From the NCBI GenBank assembly GCA_009827235.1, contig SPMW01000002.1, positions 1-64,000 on the forward strand: 64,000 nt of DNA, given 5' to 3'. Both the position numbers and the translations under genes were made by a program. Below the pieces are notes generated by a model. That model was given only the letters and a program-made list of their open reading frames with translations, searched no databases and had not been told where the DNA came from. Positions 48,779-57,201 of this stretch are shown one piece after another. The stretch is from Candidatus Campylobacter infans. GTDB lineage: Bacteria; Campylobacterota; Campylobacteria; Campylobacterales; Campylobacteraceae. The number at the start of each line of letters is the position of its first letter. Positions within the stretch are counted from its first letter, which is position 1.

Positions 48779-49201
48779 AACAAGGCTCAGTCGTTTGGTT
48801 TTGTGGTTTGGCTGGAAGTGGCAAATTTTTTAAGCAAACAAGGGCAAATTGTCGTAGTAAGCATGATTTTACTTTTTAATGAAGTGTATGAATTTAACAG
48901 AGCAAATTGTGTAAATTATTTTGAAATTTTCGTAGAATGTGAATTTGACGAGCTTAAAAGGCGCGATAAAAAAGGACTATATACAGGTGCTTTGCAAGGA
49001 AATATAAAAAATGTCGTTGGTGTTGATATAAAATTTGATGAGCCAAAACCAAATTTAAGGCTTGATAATACCAAGCTAGATAAACTCGGTGAAAAGGCAA
49101 AGTTTATTTTTGATGAATTTATAAAATTTTATCCCTCAAGTTCAGAACACATTTTTTCAATTCCAATTCTTTATAAATTCAGGTTAAGCAAAAGCGGATA
49201 A
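48775..49201 (+). pseudogene. CysC-like kinase with internal deletion and frameshift
   Basis: The frame starts ATGAAACAAGG and reads MKQGSVVWFCGLAGSGK, the Walker A start of a CysC-family kinase, but then jumps to sequence that matches the intact paralogue at 49266-49814 from ANFLSKQG onwards, in another frame. About 50 codons (from the Ser/Thr of Walker A to RSKL) are missing, and the join is out of frame. From 48803 a second frame keeps the rest (NEVYEFNRA, LKRRDKKGLY, GVDIKFDEPKPN). It overlaps the decarboxylase end by four bases, so it was once the fourth gene of the + strand operon. A kinase without its P-loop serine cannot work. Confidence 0.88.
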
Positions 49202-49222
49202 GGGTGATTTGTATCAATATAA

Positions 49223-49273
49223 TTAAGAGACGGTGATTTTTCCCTGCCCGTAAGTGATTTTTACATTATTCAT
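49223..49273 (-). pseudogene. 16-codon remnant of a gene downstream of the CDP-amidate kinase
   Basis: An ATG at 49273 overlaps the kinase stop by eight bases (ATGAATAA), the type of coupling seen through this operon. It reads MNNVKITYGQGKITVS and then meets TAA at 49225. The start signals (GGAGC before the ATG) look real but the product is far too short, so this is probably the cut-off beginning of the next gene of the MeOPN operon at the junction with the opposing cluster. Confidence 0.4.
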
Positions 49274-49814
49274 TTTTTGCTCCTTTTTTATGAGATTTAT
49301 CATAAAATTTCAAAAATTCATCACACAAAACTTGCGCCTTTTGCTCTAAATCCACCGCCTTGCTATTTTCAAGCACTAGATTTGGGTGTGGCGTATCATA
49401 GGCAATATCAACGCCTACGACATTTGCTATTTCACCACTTAGTGCTTTTGTGTAAAGTCCTTTTTGGTCGCGTCTTTTAAGCTCGCCAAATTCACACTCA
49501 ACAAAAACTTCAAAATAATTTTGTAAAGTCGCGCGGTTAAATTCATACACTTCATTAAAAAGCGAAATCGTGCTAACGATAACAATCTGCCCTTGTTTGC
49601 TTAAAAAATTCGCTAGTTTTGAGCGTTTGATTGCCATATCGATACGCCCATTTTTGTCATAAGAAAAATGCCCAAAAATTTCTCGCGATTCATCGCCGTC
49701 TAAATAAATAACATTGTCAAATTTTGCCCTTAAACGCTCATTTAAAGCCATTGCCAAAGTGCTTTTTCCGCTACCAGCCAAACCACAAAGCCATATCACA
49801 GCACCTTTTTTCAT
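49266..49814 (-). CDS. CDP-amidate kinase of MeOPN synthesis (CysC family, Cj1415-like)
   Basis: A 182-residue P-loop kinase of the APS kinase fold: Walker A GLAGSGKSTLA at residues 11-21, LDGDESREIFGHF, then SLFNEVYEFNRA. In C. jejuni the homologue Cj1415 phosphorylates cytidine diphosphoramidate at the 3'-hydroxyl. APS kinase activity is less likely because the three neighbours upstream are the other core MeOPN enzymes in the same order. It overlaps the cytidylyltransferase gene by four bases. A broken paralogue lies just beyond its 3' end on the other strand. Confidence 0.9.
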   Translation of the reverse strand: MKKGAVIWLCGLAGSGKSTLAMALNERLRAKFDNVIYLDGDESREIFGHFSYDKNGRIDMAIKRSKLANFLSKQGQIVIVSTISLFNEVYEFNRATLQNYFEVFVECEFGELKRRDQKGLYTKALSGEIANVVGVDIAYDTPHPNLVLENSKAVDLEQKAQVLCDEFLKFYDKSHKKGAKNE

Positions 49815-50602
49815 TTTATAACCTCCACTTCTAAATCACTCTTAAAGTCTATCTCGCACCAGCCACCGCTAACTATCACTGCTTTTGCATTATGATATTT
49901 ATCAATCAATGCTTGCAAAAAGCTCGTCATATAAATGTTATTATAAGGTTGCCCGTCAAAAATTCCATTTTTATCTAGGCTATCATAAAGGGCGATAACC
50001 TTATCCAAAAACTTATGTGAAAATTTAAAAAGCCCCATATATTGTGCTTGAATTTCATCTAAATTTTGAGGCTTTTTGCCAAGTTCTGTAATATAAAATT
50101 CCCCATTACAATCACGCATTTTTAAGGTTTCAGCATCACTTAAAATATCATCAAATCTCGCACTCCAAAGCCTTTTCCATTCTTTATCAACGCAAATTGC
50201 CATATCCGCATTTTTTTTACGCAGTGCCACAATACAAGGCGCAAAATACACAATATCTGCATAAGAAATGATAATATCTTGTTTTTGTTTTTTGCATTCA
50301 AGCAAAAAATCCCTAGCGCAAAATAGCGAGTGGAGCATATTTGTGCTTGCGTAATTTTTGTTTTCAAAAAAGTGTTTTAAAGCGAAATTTTGCTCTAAAT
50401 ACTCACGCAAAATTTCAAATTTATATCCGCCTACAACGGCGATTTCATCGCTTTTAAAGCCAGCATTTTGCAAGGCTTGTATCTCATAGTCTATAATCTT
50501 TTTTCCCTTATACTCTACCATCGTTTTTGGCACATTTTTGGTAAGTGGCATAAGGCGCGAGCCAAAGCCAGCTGCTAAAATCAACGCCTTTGTTGCTTTC
50601 AT
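49811..50602 (-). CDS. CTP:phosphoglutamine cytidylyltransferase of MeOPN synthesis (Cj1416-like)
   Basis: A 263-residue nucleotidyltransferase with the signature LILAAGFGSRLMPLTKNVPK at the N-terminus, IISYADIVYF in the metal-binding region and FDGQPYNNIYMTSFLQ later. In C. jejuni Cj1416 joins CTP and L-glutamine phosphate. It would be classed as a sugar-phosphate nucleotidyltransferase on sequence alone; the operon context gives the specific call. Overlaps the genes on both sides by four bases. Confidence 0.9.
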   Translation of the reverse strand: MKATKALILAAGFGSRLMPLTKNVPKTMVEYKGKKIIDYEIQALQNAGFKSDEIAVVGGYKFEILREYLEQNFALKHFFENKNYASTNMLHSLFCARDFLLECKKQKQDIIISYADIVYFAPCIVALRKKNADMAICVDKEWKRLWSARFDDILSDAETLKMRDCNGEFYITELGKKPQNLDEIQAQYMGLFKFSHKFLDKVIALYDSLDKNGIFDGQPYNNIYMTSFLQALIDKYHNAKAVIVSGGWCEIDFKSDLEVEVIK

Positions 50603-51219
50603 TTTTGCAAACCTTTAAAATTTAAAATTTCGTGTTTAAATTGATTTAAAATTCTTGTATCATTTAAACCATTTTCCCGCTCAATATGCCACATAAGCGC
50701 GTAAAAGGGCAAATTTTTATGTTTAAACGCTTCGGTTGTTTTATCTTGTGCGAGTGCTAAACCTTTTAAATCCGCACCCAAATTAGCAATCGCATAACGA
50801 TGAAAAGAATTCACCCTAAACTCACTTCCCCAAATATCACGCACCAAATGCGAACCTATATGATTTTGACAAGGCTTTAATGTGCTACCAAAAAAATGCG
50901 CCATAAACTGCGCCCCGCGGCAAATGGCTAAAACAGGCATTTTAAGCTCTATACAACGCTTTAAAATTTGTCTTTCATAATCATCACGCATTTTATTTTC
51001 TATGCTTTCATCAAATTCGCTTAAATCATTTCCGCCACTTAAAATACAAGCTTTTATCGCGCTTTCATAACTAGAAAATGGAATCTCAAAACACAAAGGC
51101 AGGGGCAAAAAGCCTTTAAATTCACTCTTAAAAAGATGTCCCCATTCTAATGCTAAAATTTGTCTTAACTCTTTGTAGGATTCTTGCACGGCAAGTCTTT
51201 GAGAGATAGCTATAAACAT
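50599..51219 (-). CDS. Gamma-glutamyl-CDP-amidate hydrolase (class I amidotransferase fold, Cj1417-like)
   Basis: A 206-residue protein with the class I glutamine amidotransferase fold: nucleophile Cys in [14 protein letters not shown], and His in MWHIERENG near the C-terminus. In C. jejuni Cj1417 cleaves gamma-glutamyl-CDP-amidate to glutamate and cytidine diphosphoramidate. The frame extends to 51240, but ATG at 51219 gives the family start [11 protein letters not shown] and overlaps the glutamine kinase gene by ten bases. Confidence 0.9.
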   Translation of the reverse strand: MFIAISQRLAVQESYKELRQILALEWGHLFKSEFKGFLPLPLCFEIPFSSYESAIKACILSGGNDLSEFDESIENKMRDDYERQILKRCIELKMPVLAICRGAQFMAHFFGSTLKPCQNHIGSHLVRDIWGSEFRVNSFHRYAIANLGADLKGLALAQDKTTEAFKHKNLPFYALMWHIERENGLNDTRILNQFKHEILNFKGLQK

Positions 51220-53570
51220 AGTATTTGCTCGCTTGCACACTCAATTTGAATGATTTTTGCCTTGCTTAATTGCATAAATTTTTCCTCGCCTACACCGATG
51301 ACTGATGGCAAGGCAAGCTCGCTTGCACGAATTGCCATATGCGAGTTTGCTCCGCCATAGCAAGTAATTAGCCCAGCGATATTTTTAGAAAACAAATAAT
51401 CATACCCAGGGTCAGCCGCCCTAATCAACACGATTTTTCCCTCTAAATTCTCATCATTTTCAAAGGCTATTTTAGCACTTATGCTTTTTTGAGTGATAAA
51501 ATTTGGCAAAGAAGTTTGCGTAAAAAAATTATATACTTGCCTTGGTTCATAAAGCAGTGGCGGGAGTTTGAGCGCAAGGGTGATTTTATACTCACTTTTG
51601 TGTCGCGCAATCTCGTCCAAAAACCGCTCTTTTGGGTTTTTAGGATAAAGAGATGAATACAGCGTAAAAATGCTTTGAATATCTAAATGCGCCATATTTT
51701 CTTTGTCTATATCATAATACGCACCAAGTTCGCCTATGAGTTCTATCGCGTAGCTTAAAAGTTTGCTAAACTCAAATTTCACGCTTTCTCGTCCCTCTAT
51801 GGCGTCTTTTAAAAAGCTAAAAAAGGCTTGCGAATCTATCTTTAAGCCATTTTGTGTTAAAAGCGTGTCTAATTCTTTCATTTTATTAGAATTTAGCCTA
51901 AATGCTTTCTTTTTTGGTTTTTGCGTGTTTGTATGATATGAAAAGTATTTTTCAAATGCCTTGTCATAGCGCGGAGAAAGTATATCATAAGTGCCAGCGC
52001 GCAAATGTCCAAATTGTGCTAAAAACTCATTTTTATTTTGTGCGTTTAAATTTACGCTTTGGGCTGAGAGTTTTTTGCTTATGGTGTTTAAAGAATTTAA
52101 AAAATCCTCTTTTTGCTCAACATTTAAAAAGCCTATTTCTACGAGCGAATTTAGCATTTGCATTGCTACAAATCCAGCCCTAGCCACACCAGCAAAAGGC
52201 AAAGTTCCGTAGCGTTTGCAACACTCCAAAAGCCAATAAATTTTATCTATTAAAGAATAATTTGAATTTTTAACACTCTCAAAAGCCACGCTTAATTTAT
52301 GAGCCTTTGCGATATCCTTTCTAAATAATGAATTTTTAGGATTTATAATGTCATTTGTGAGATTTAAAAGCGCAAATTCAAGTCTTTTAATCTCATTTTC
52401 ATTAAAGCCATTTTGGAGTAATTTTTTAAGTTTTTTGGGGCTGTTAAAATCATAGCACGAATACACGATAAAAAATTCGATTTTATCGTGCAGATGTGGC
52501 GAATTTATAAGGCTTTGTAAATAAAAATTTACTAATTTTTCAGCAATTTTTTCATCTAAATCTTTTGGCACAAAAGAGTTAAAACTAAGTCGCACATCGA
52601 TATAGGGCATTCCTAAAAACGAGTGCATTAAAGGGTGGCTCCGCAAGTCCCTATATCCGTAATTATCACGCTGATATGCCCAGATATTGTCCGTGATGAT
52701 AGCTTTATAAAGGCTAAGCCCAAGGCGTTTAGGACGAGTGCCGATGATTTCGGCAGGATTCCAATCAGGCATAATCCCAAAGATAAATTGCTCTCCCAAA
52801 ACACCCCATCTTTTTTCTTGTAAATTTTCTAACCTACGATAGAGCCTACCTAATGCTTCTTTTGGCAACGATTTGAATAAATTTAGTTTATTATTCATTA
52901 CGAGCGGGCGCACTTGCAAACAATAAAGAATTTCTTTGTCGCCAAGATTAGCAAAGGCAAATTCTATATCCAAAAACTCACAAGAAAAAAGTTTTTCACA
53001 CTCTTTTATCATCGCTATGAGTTGTGCCATTTTTTTGTCAGTGATTTTATCAATTTCATCTTTGTAAGCAAAAAAATTCTTACTTTCTTTACTACTGCCA
53101 TCTGTGATGGCGTTGCTGCTTCCGCTTTCATCATAAGATATGCAAAAATAAGGCGCAAAATTGTCCTTATCCACGCTAAATGCCACGCCACAAGCGACAA
53201 TGTTTTGTAAAAAGGGTTGAATCAAAATTTCATCATTGTCATTTGGCATAGAATTTGCAACCTCTTCTAAGGCGTTAAACACCGCATTTTTATCATCGCT
53301 TTTGATATTTGCCCTGCTTAAAAATGCCCCAGCATTTGAGTGCGTGTGGCTATCCTCATCGCAAGATGATGAGCGGACAATAATGCGTTTGGAATTTAAA
53401 GCTTGAATTTTGGCAAAAATTTGTGCCTTATTTTTTTCTTCATTTTTATCATCTTTTTTTGGCAAATCTTTTTTGCTTAAAATGAGTAATGGCAAAACCT
53501 CACCATTACTCAAAAGCCCTTGTAATGCAAGTAAATTTCTGCCTTTGCTTTGGAATTTAAGCCTTTGCAT
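51210..53570 (-). CDS. L-glutamine kinase of MeOPN synthesis (Cj1418-like)
   Basis: A 786-residue enzyme related to PEP synthase and pyruvate phosphate dikinase. An ATP-binding domain covers the N-terminal third ([20 protein letters not shown]), and a mobile swivelling domain at the C-terminus carries the phosphorylated His in [20 protein letters not shown], 42 residues from the end. In C. jejuni Cj1418 makes L-glutamine phosphate with ATP, the first step and the origin of the P-N bond. The frame opens at 53603, but ATG at 53570 follows AAAGGAC and matches the family start ([12 protein letters not shown]). Confidence 0.9.
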   Translation of the reverse strand: MQRLKFQSKGRNLLALQGLLSNGEVLPLLILSKKDLPKKDDKNEEKNKAQIFAKIQALNSKRIIVRSSSCDEDSHTHSNAGAFLSRANIKSDDKNAVFNALEEVANSMPNDNDEILIQPFLQNIVACGVAFSVDKDNFAPYFCISYDESGSSNAITDGSSKESKNFFAYKDEIDKITDKKMAQLIAMIKECEKLFSCEFLDIEFAFANLGDKEILYCLQVRPLVMNNKLNLFKSLPKEALGRLYRRLENLQEKRWGVLGEQFIFGIMPDWNPAEIIGTRPKRLGLSLYKAIITDNIWAYQRDNYGYRDLRSHPLMHSFLGMPYIDVRLSFNSFVPKDLDEKIAEKLVNFYLQSLINSPHLHDKIEFFIVYSCYDFNSPKKLKKLLQNGFNENEIKRLEFALLNLTNDIINPKNSLFRKDIAKAHKLSVAFESVKNSNYSLIDKIYWLLECCKRYGTLPFAGVARAGFVAMQMLNSLVEIGFLNVEQKEDFLNSLNTISKKLSAQSVNLNAQNKNEFLAQFGHLRAGTYDILSPRYDKAFEKYFSYHTNTQKPKKKAFRLNSNKMKELDTLLTQNGLKIDSQAFFSFLKDAIEGRESVKFEFSKLLSYAIELIGELGAYYDIDKENMAHLDIQSIFTLYSSLYPKNPKERFLDEIARHKSEYKITLALKLPPLLYEPRQVYNFFTQTSLPNFITQKSISAKIAFENDENLEGKIVLIRAADPGYDYLFSKNIAGLITCYGGANSHMAIRASELALPSVIGVGEEKFMQLSKAKIIQIECASEQILCL

Positions 53571-53586
53571 TTTTGTCCTTTTGCTC

Positions 53587-54360
53587 TTATACCTTTTTTG
53601 CACTCCAACACCTTGTGGTGTATTTTATGCGAAATTCATTTGGCAATTTTTCTTTAAATCTCTCACAAATTCGCGCAAATAAATCTTTACCCGCATCAGT
53701 TTCTAAATCCCAATAAGGATTTTTTACACTCTGCCACGCCAAAATATAATTTTGCAAACTTTGCGTGAAATAAAAATCTTGCTCTAAATACGAAATTTCA
53801 TCAAAAAGCTCTTTGTGCGCTTCAATAATAGGGCGTTGGTCTTCGCGTCTAATGCCACGCGTATAATCTGGCACAAATTCTTTGATGATGTTTTCTGCCT
53901 TTTCTTGTAAAGGGTCGTTTAAATCCCTGTGATTCCACATACAAGAAAAGTAACCATCATTTTTTAGCAACCTATGTGTTTGCTTTAACGCTTCGTTTCT
54001 ATCCATCACATTAAAACTGCTACCAAAGGTTACCCAGTCAAACGCGCCACTTTCTAAGCCATTTTCAAGCCCAGTAGCACGCACCCACTCTATATTTTGC
54101 CCCTTTGTGCGAGCAATGCCAATTTCTCGCATCGCATCATTTGGCTCTACTGCTACCACTTTTAAGCCCCTCTCACAAAGCATTATGCTTAGATTTCCTG
54201 TCCCAGCACCAATATCAGCAACTTTAAGCGAAGTTGCGCCTCTACTTACGAGCGTTATAAGCATATCAATGCTTTTTGGCGCGTAATTTGGGCGAAATTC
54301 ATAAAATTTCGCGTGTTTGCTGTAATCCCACACATTTTCAACTAATTTTTCTTGTTTCAT
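53587..54360 (-). CDS. SAM-dependent methyltransferase of MeOPN cluster (Cj1419-like)
   Basis: A 257-residue class I methyltransferase: [19 protein letters not shown] binds [14 protein letters not shown] and [19 protein letters not shown] follow. The homologue Cj1419 in C. jejuni is thought to supply the O-methyl group of MeOPN. It is clearly related to the next gene upstream (54408-55199), so the two arose by duplication, and they lie 47 bases apart. Which of the two methylates the phosphoramidate cannot be told from sequence. Confidence 0.85.
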   Translation of the reverse strand: MKQEKLVENVWDYSKHAKFYEFRPNYAPKSIDMLITLVSRGATSLKVADIGAGTGNLSIMLCERGLKVVAVEPNDAMREIGIARTKGQNIEWVRATGLENGLESGAFDWVTFGSSFNVMDRNEALKQTHRLLKNDGYFSCMWNHRDLNDPLQEKAENIIKEFVPDYTRGIRREDQRPIIEAHKELFDEISYLEQDFYFTQSLQNYILAWQSVKNPYWDLETDAGKDLFARICERFKEKLPNEFRIKYTTRCWSAKKV

Positions 54361-54407
54361 TTTGTCCCTTTTTTATTAAGAAAACCCAGCACAAAGCAGA
54401 TTGCCTT

Positions 54408-55199
54408 TTAAACCTTGCGCACTGTCCAAGAGCGAATTTTATAAGGAATTTCTAGCTTGTCAAATGGTGCGATTTTAGACTCTATCATCGCTAAAATCTG
54501 CTCCCATCTCTTTTGCCCTGCTTGGGCTTGTATGTCATTTACAGAGTGCCAAGCTCCCATATATCGCTCTTTGCTCCATATTTCGCTATAAGCACACTCC
54601 ATAAAAACGCAGTCTGTGAAATGCCCTGTGCTAACGAGCACTTCGTCCCATTTTTTTGTATCTTGCGTTCCGCTACTTACTCGATTAAGCTCTGGAACAA
54701 TATCCTTAATCTCTTGTTCGATTTCATAGAAAATTGAGCCTTCTTTTATATCGCGGGGATTGTAGATAATCGTAAAATACGACCCCCCCCCCCCCTGTAA
54801 TTCGTGGCTTTTTAGCACGCGTGCAAATTCAGGCAAAGATTTGCTTGGATCTGTCCAGTGAAATGAACTAGCCATTATAAGCCAATCGGCCAAATTCGCG
54901 GGGAGATTTGTTTGCTCTGCGCTACCTTTTGCCCATTTGACGCTTAGTCCTTGTGTGGCTTTTTGGCCTTCACTTCTCATTGCGTCATTTGGCTCGATAG
55001 CATTTACGCTAAACCCAAAATCCCTTGCTAGCATTGCCGTTAGCTTGCCCGTGCCAGCACCGACTTCTACAACTTGTAAATTTTGCGCGCTTTTGCCATC
55101 ATCATTTATACAAGCAATAAGCTTGCTAAGTAGCAGTGGCGAATACGCAGGGCGGTTGTGATAGTGTTTGGCTAACTGGGTAAAATCACCGTGTTTCAT
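54408..55199 (-). CDS. SAM-dependent methyltransferase with 13-G contingency tract (Cj1420-like), in the ON frame
   Basis: A 263-residue class I methyltransferase with VVEVGAGTGKLTAMLARDFG, VNAIEPNDAMR and LIMASSFHWTDPSKSLPEFA. From about codon 135 a run of 13 G on the coding strand encodes QGGGGS. In this sequence the frame is open through it, so the gene is ON; a change by one or two G would end the protein soon after. The homologue Cj1420 of C. jejuni also carries a poly-G tract. First gene of the - strand cluster; its start has GGTAACAC before it and no strong Shine-Dalgarno. Confidence 0.88.
   Translation of the reverse strand: MKHGDFTQLAKHYHNRPAYSPLLLSKLIACINDDGKSAQNLQVVEVGAGTGKLTAMLARDFGFSVNAIEPNDAMRSEGQKATQGLSVKWAKGSAEQTNLPANLADWLIMASSFHWTDPSKSLPEFARVLKSHELQGGGGSYFTIIYNPRDIKEGSIFYEIEQEIKDIVPELNRVSSGTQDTKKWDEVLVSTGHFTDCVFMECAYSEIWSKERYMGAWHSVNDIQAQAGQKRWEQILAMIESKIAPFDKLEIPYKIRSWTVRKV
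54783..54795 (-). repeat. Homopolymeric tract of 13 G (coding strand)
   Basis: Thirteen C on the + strand, that is 13 G in the methyltransferase coding strand, in an AT-rich genome. Tracts of this type change length by slipped-strand mispairing and switch Campylobacter surface genes on and off. The assembled length is a consensus and reads may vary. Confidence 0.95.
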
Positions 55200-55317
55200 T
55201 GTGTTACCTTTAATTAAAATTTAATTAAAATTTGGGATTATTACAAAATCTAACTTAAATTATTTGTATTTTTGGGTATGAAAAATTAAGAGTATTAAAA
55301 TTTTAACTTTTAGCATT

Positions 55318-55346
55318 AAAATTTGCGCTATAAAGGCGCAAATTTT
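55318..55346 (-). terminator. Stem-loop after flgH
   Basis: An 11-bp perfect inverted repeat (AAAATTTGCGC / GCGCAAATTTT) with a 7-base loop lies 10 bases beyond the flgH stop. The 3' arm ends in TTTT on either strand, so it can end flgH transcription before the MeOPN genes. Confidence 0.65.
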
Positions 55347-55356
55347 AAAATTTTAA

Positions 55357-56070
55357 TTAAAACGGCCAAATGGTTTCAACTACTTTTGTTCCCCAAGGCT
55401 TTGAAGTGCTTTTGTGTAAATCGCCTTGCGTGATATACATTATTTTAGCGTCTGAGACATTGCGTGAGTTTATTTCGTTATTTTGGTTGATATCATAAGG
55501 GCGAATCACGCCTGTAATTTGCATTATTTGCTTTTCGTTATTTAATAAAATTTCTTTGCTACCTTCTATAAAATAATTGCCATTTGATAGCACTTTTATA
55601 ATGCGCGCAGCTATTGTAGTAGTAAAGGTTTCAGCCCGCGATGTAGAGCCTGAGCCACTAAATCCAGCCTCGCTACCACCGCTAAATCCAATATCTGTGT
55701 AATTGTTTAATTTATTTGCTAGATTGCCTATTTTTGTATTTTGCGGACCTGTAAATTTTCCGCCACTAAGCCCAATTGTGCTATCTCGTTTGGTGCTTTT
55801 GCTGGTTTTGCTACTTTGGTTAGCGTTTTCTTGGATTATTACTGTTACTATATCATTAACGCTCATGGCTTTTTTATCAGAAAATAACGGATTATCGCCA
55901 CGCCCAAAAATAGAACCTGCATAATTTACATCAAGCCCCGTTTCTTTGTTTGGCATTTGCTCTACATATGGCGGTGGCGTCATTGCGATGTTTGGATCGG
56001 TATTTGCGCAAGCACTTAAAAATAAGCTAAATGTTACCATACTTAACATTATGAAATTTTGCTTAGTCAT
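55357..56070 (-). CDS. flgH: Flagellar L-ring protein FlgH
   Basis: A 237-residue outer-membrane lipoprotein that forms the L ring of the flagellar basal body. Signal and lipobox are at the N-terminus (SLFLSACANTDP, Cys21). Family marks include GSIFGRGDNPLFSDKKAMSV with NDIVTVIIQENANQSS, then TTTIAARIIKVLSNGNYFIE and LTGVIRP-like ITGVIRPYDINQNNEI. Normal length. No other flagellar ring genes lie next to it. It marks the right edge of the accessory region. Confidence 0.96.
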   Translation of the reverse strand: MTKQNFIMLSMVTFSLFLSACANTDPNIAMTPPPYVEQMPNKETGLDVNYAGSIFGRGDNPLFSDKKAMSVNDIVTVIIQENANQSSKTSKSTKRDSTIGLSGGKFTGPQNTKIGNLANKLNNYTDIGFSGGSEAGFSGSGSTSRAETFTTTIAARIIKVLSNGNYFIEGSKEILLNNEKQIMQITGVIRPYDINQNNEINSRNVSDAKIMYITQGDLHKSTSKPWGTKVVETIWPF

Positions 56071-56141
56071 TTTGGCTCCATTTTTGTGTTTAATTTAGAA
56101 TTTGGGCTATAATAAGCAAAATTAGTTCCAAAGGATTAAAA

Positions 56142-57113
56142 ATGAGTGATTTTTTAAATGAATTAAGGCTTAAAGCAAGCGGGCTTTCGCGCGTTGTGGT
56201 TTTGCCTGAAAGTGATGATGAGCGCGTGCTTTTAGCCTGTGATGAATTGCTTAAAGATAAGCTTTGTAAGATTATATTATTAGGCGATAAAGATGAAATT
56301 TTAATGAAAGCTAGCAAGTTAAATTGCGATTTGGGCTCGGCTAATTTTATAAATCCAGCAAACAACGAGTATTTAGAGGATTTTTCAAACTCGCTTTATG
56401 AATTGCGAAAAAATAAGGGTTTAAGTAAGAGCCAAGCAGATGAGCTGATAAAAGATCGCACTTATTTTGGCACGATGTTAGTTTATAAAGGCTTAGCGCA
56501 CGCTATGGTAAGCGGAGCTAGCACGACCACAGCCCAAACTATCCGCCCGGCATTACAATTTGTTAAGATGAAACCAGGCGTTAGTAGTGTGAGCGGATCT
56601 TTTATAATGTGTTTAAAAGATAAGGTGTGGATTTTTGCTGATTGTGCGATTTGCCCTAAGCCTAGCGTTGATGAGCTAGCGGGCATTGCACTAGCCACAG
56701 CTAGCACAGCGCGCGGTTTTGGTTTAGAGCCTAAGGTGGCTATGCTAAGCTATGCCACAGCAAATAGCGCACAAGGCGAAATGGTGGATTTTGTGCGCGA
56801 GGCTATGCTTAAAGCTCGCGCGCTTGATAGCACGCTTAGCATTGATGGGCCAATGCAATTTGATGCTAGCGTTGATGAAAAAGTAGCAAAATTAAAAATG
56901 CCAGATTCTTGCGTGGCAGGGCGCGCAAATGTGTTTATTTTCCCTGATTTAAATGCTGGCAATATCTGCTATAAGGCCGTTCAGCGTGCTAGTAATGCGG
57001 TGGCGATTGGGCCGATTTTACAAGGATTAAATAAACCTATAAATGATTTAAGTCGTGGGTGTAGTGTAGAAGATATCGTAAATACCGTGCTTGTAAGTTG
57101 TTTGCAAGAATAA
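56142..57113 (+). CDS. pta: Phosphate acetyltransferase Pta, short form
   Basis: A 323-residue protein containing only the catalytic PTA domain (VVVLPESDDERVLLACDEL, GMLV-like GTMLVYKGLAHAMVSGA, VAMLSYATANSA, NVFIFPDLNAGNI, and QGLNKPINDLSRG). It makes acetyl phosphate from acetyl-CoA. The extra N-terminal DRTGG and P-loop domains of long Pta proteins are absent. Its partner ackA lies about 34 kb away at 21523. A good RBS (AAAGGATTAAAA) precedes the ATG. Acyl groups other than acetyl are possible, but presence of ackA supports Pta. Confidence 0.9.
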   Translation: MSDFLNELRLKASGLSRVVVLPESDDERVLLACDELLKDKLCKIILLGDKDEILMKASKLNCDLGSANFINPANNEYLEDFSNSLYELRKNKGLSKSQADELIKDRTYFGTMLVYKGLAHAMVSGASTTTAQTIRPALQFVKMKPGVSSVSGSFIMCLKDKVWIFADCAICPKPSVDELAGIALATASTARGFGLEPKVAMLSYATANSAQGEMVDFVREAMLKARALDSTLSIDGPMQFDASVDEKVAKLKMPDSCVAGRANVFIFPDLNAGNICYKAVQRASNAVAIGPILQGLNKPINDLSRGCSVEDIVNTVLVSCLQE

Positions 57114-57122
57114 ATTTTATTT

Positions 57123-57201
57123 AGGCTTTGAAATTTTAATTTAGCAAAGCCTTAATTCCGTGCTTGTAATAGGCTTTGAAATTTTAATTTAGCAAAGCCT
57201 T
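57123..57201. repeat. Two identical 31-bp hairpins after pta
   Basis: AGGCTTTGAAATTTTAATTT followed by AGCAAAGCCTT occurs at 57123-57153 and again at 57171-57201. Each copy can form an 8-bp stem (AGGCTTTG / CAAAGCCT). The spacer repeats CCGTGCTTGTAA from the end of pta (near 57087), so a piece covering the pta end and its terminator was duplicated in tandem. The second copy touches the stop codon of the convergent pseudopilin gene. Likely a double terminator for both strands. Confidence 0.75.

Noticed and set aside
48803-49201. 132-residue intact gene starting MVWLEVANFLS
   Set aside because: The start lies inside the Walker A codons of a CysC-like kinase read in the wrong frame; the rest aligns with the C-terminal part of the paralogue. 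It is a deletion product.
49266-49814. Adenylylsulfate kinase (CysC) for sulphate assimilation
   Set aside because: No sulphate assimilation genes are near, and the three upstream genes are the other core MeOPN enzymes in the C. jejuni order; CDP-amidate kinase fits better.
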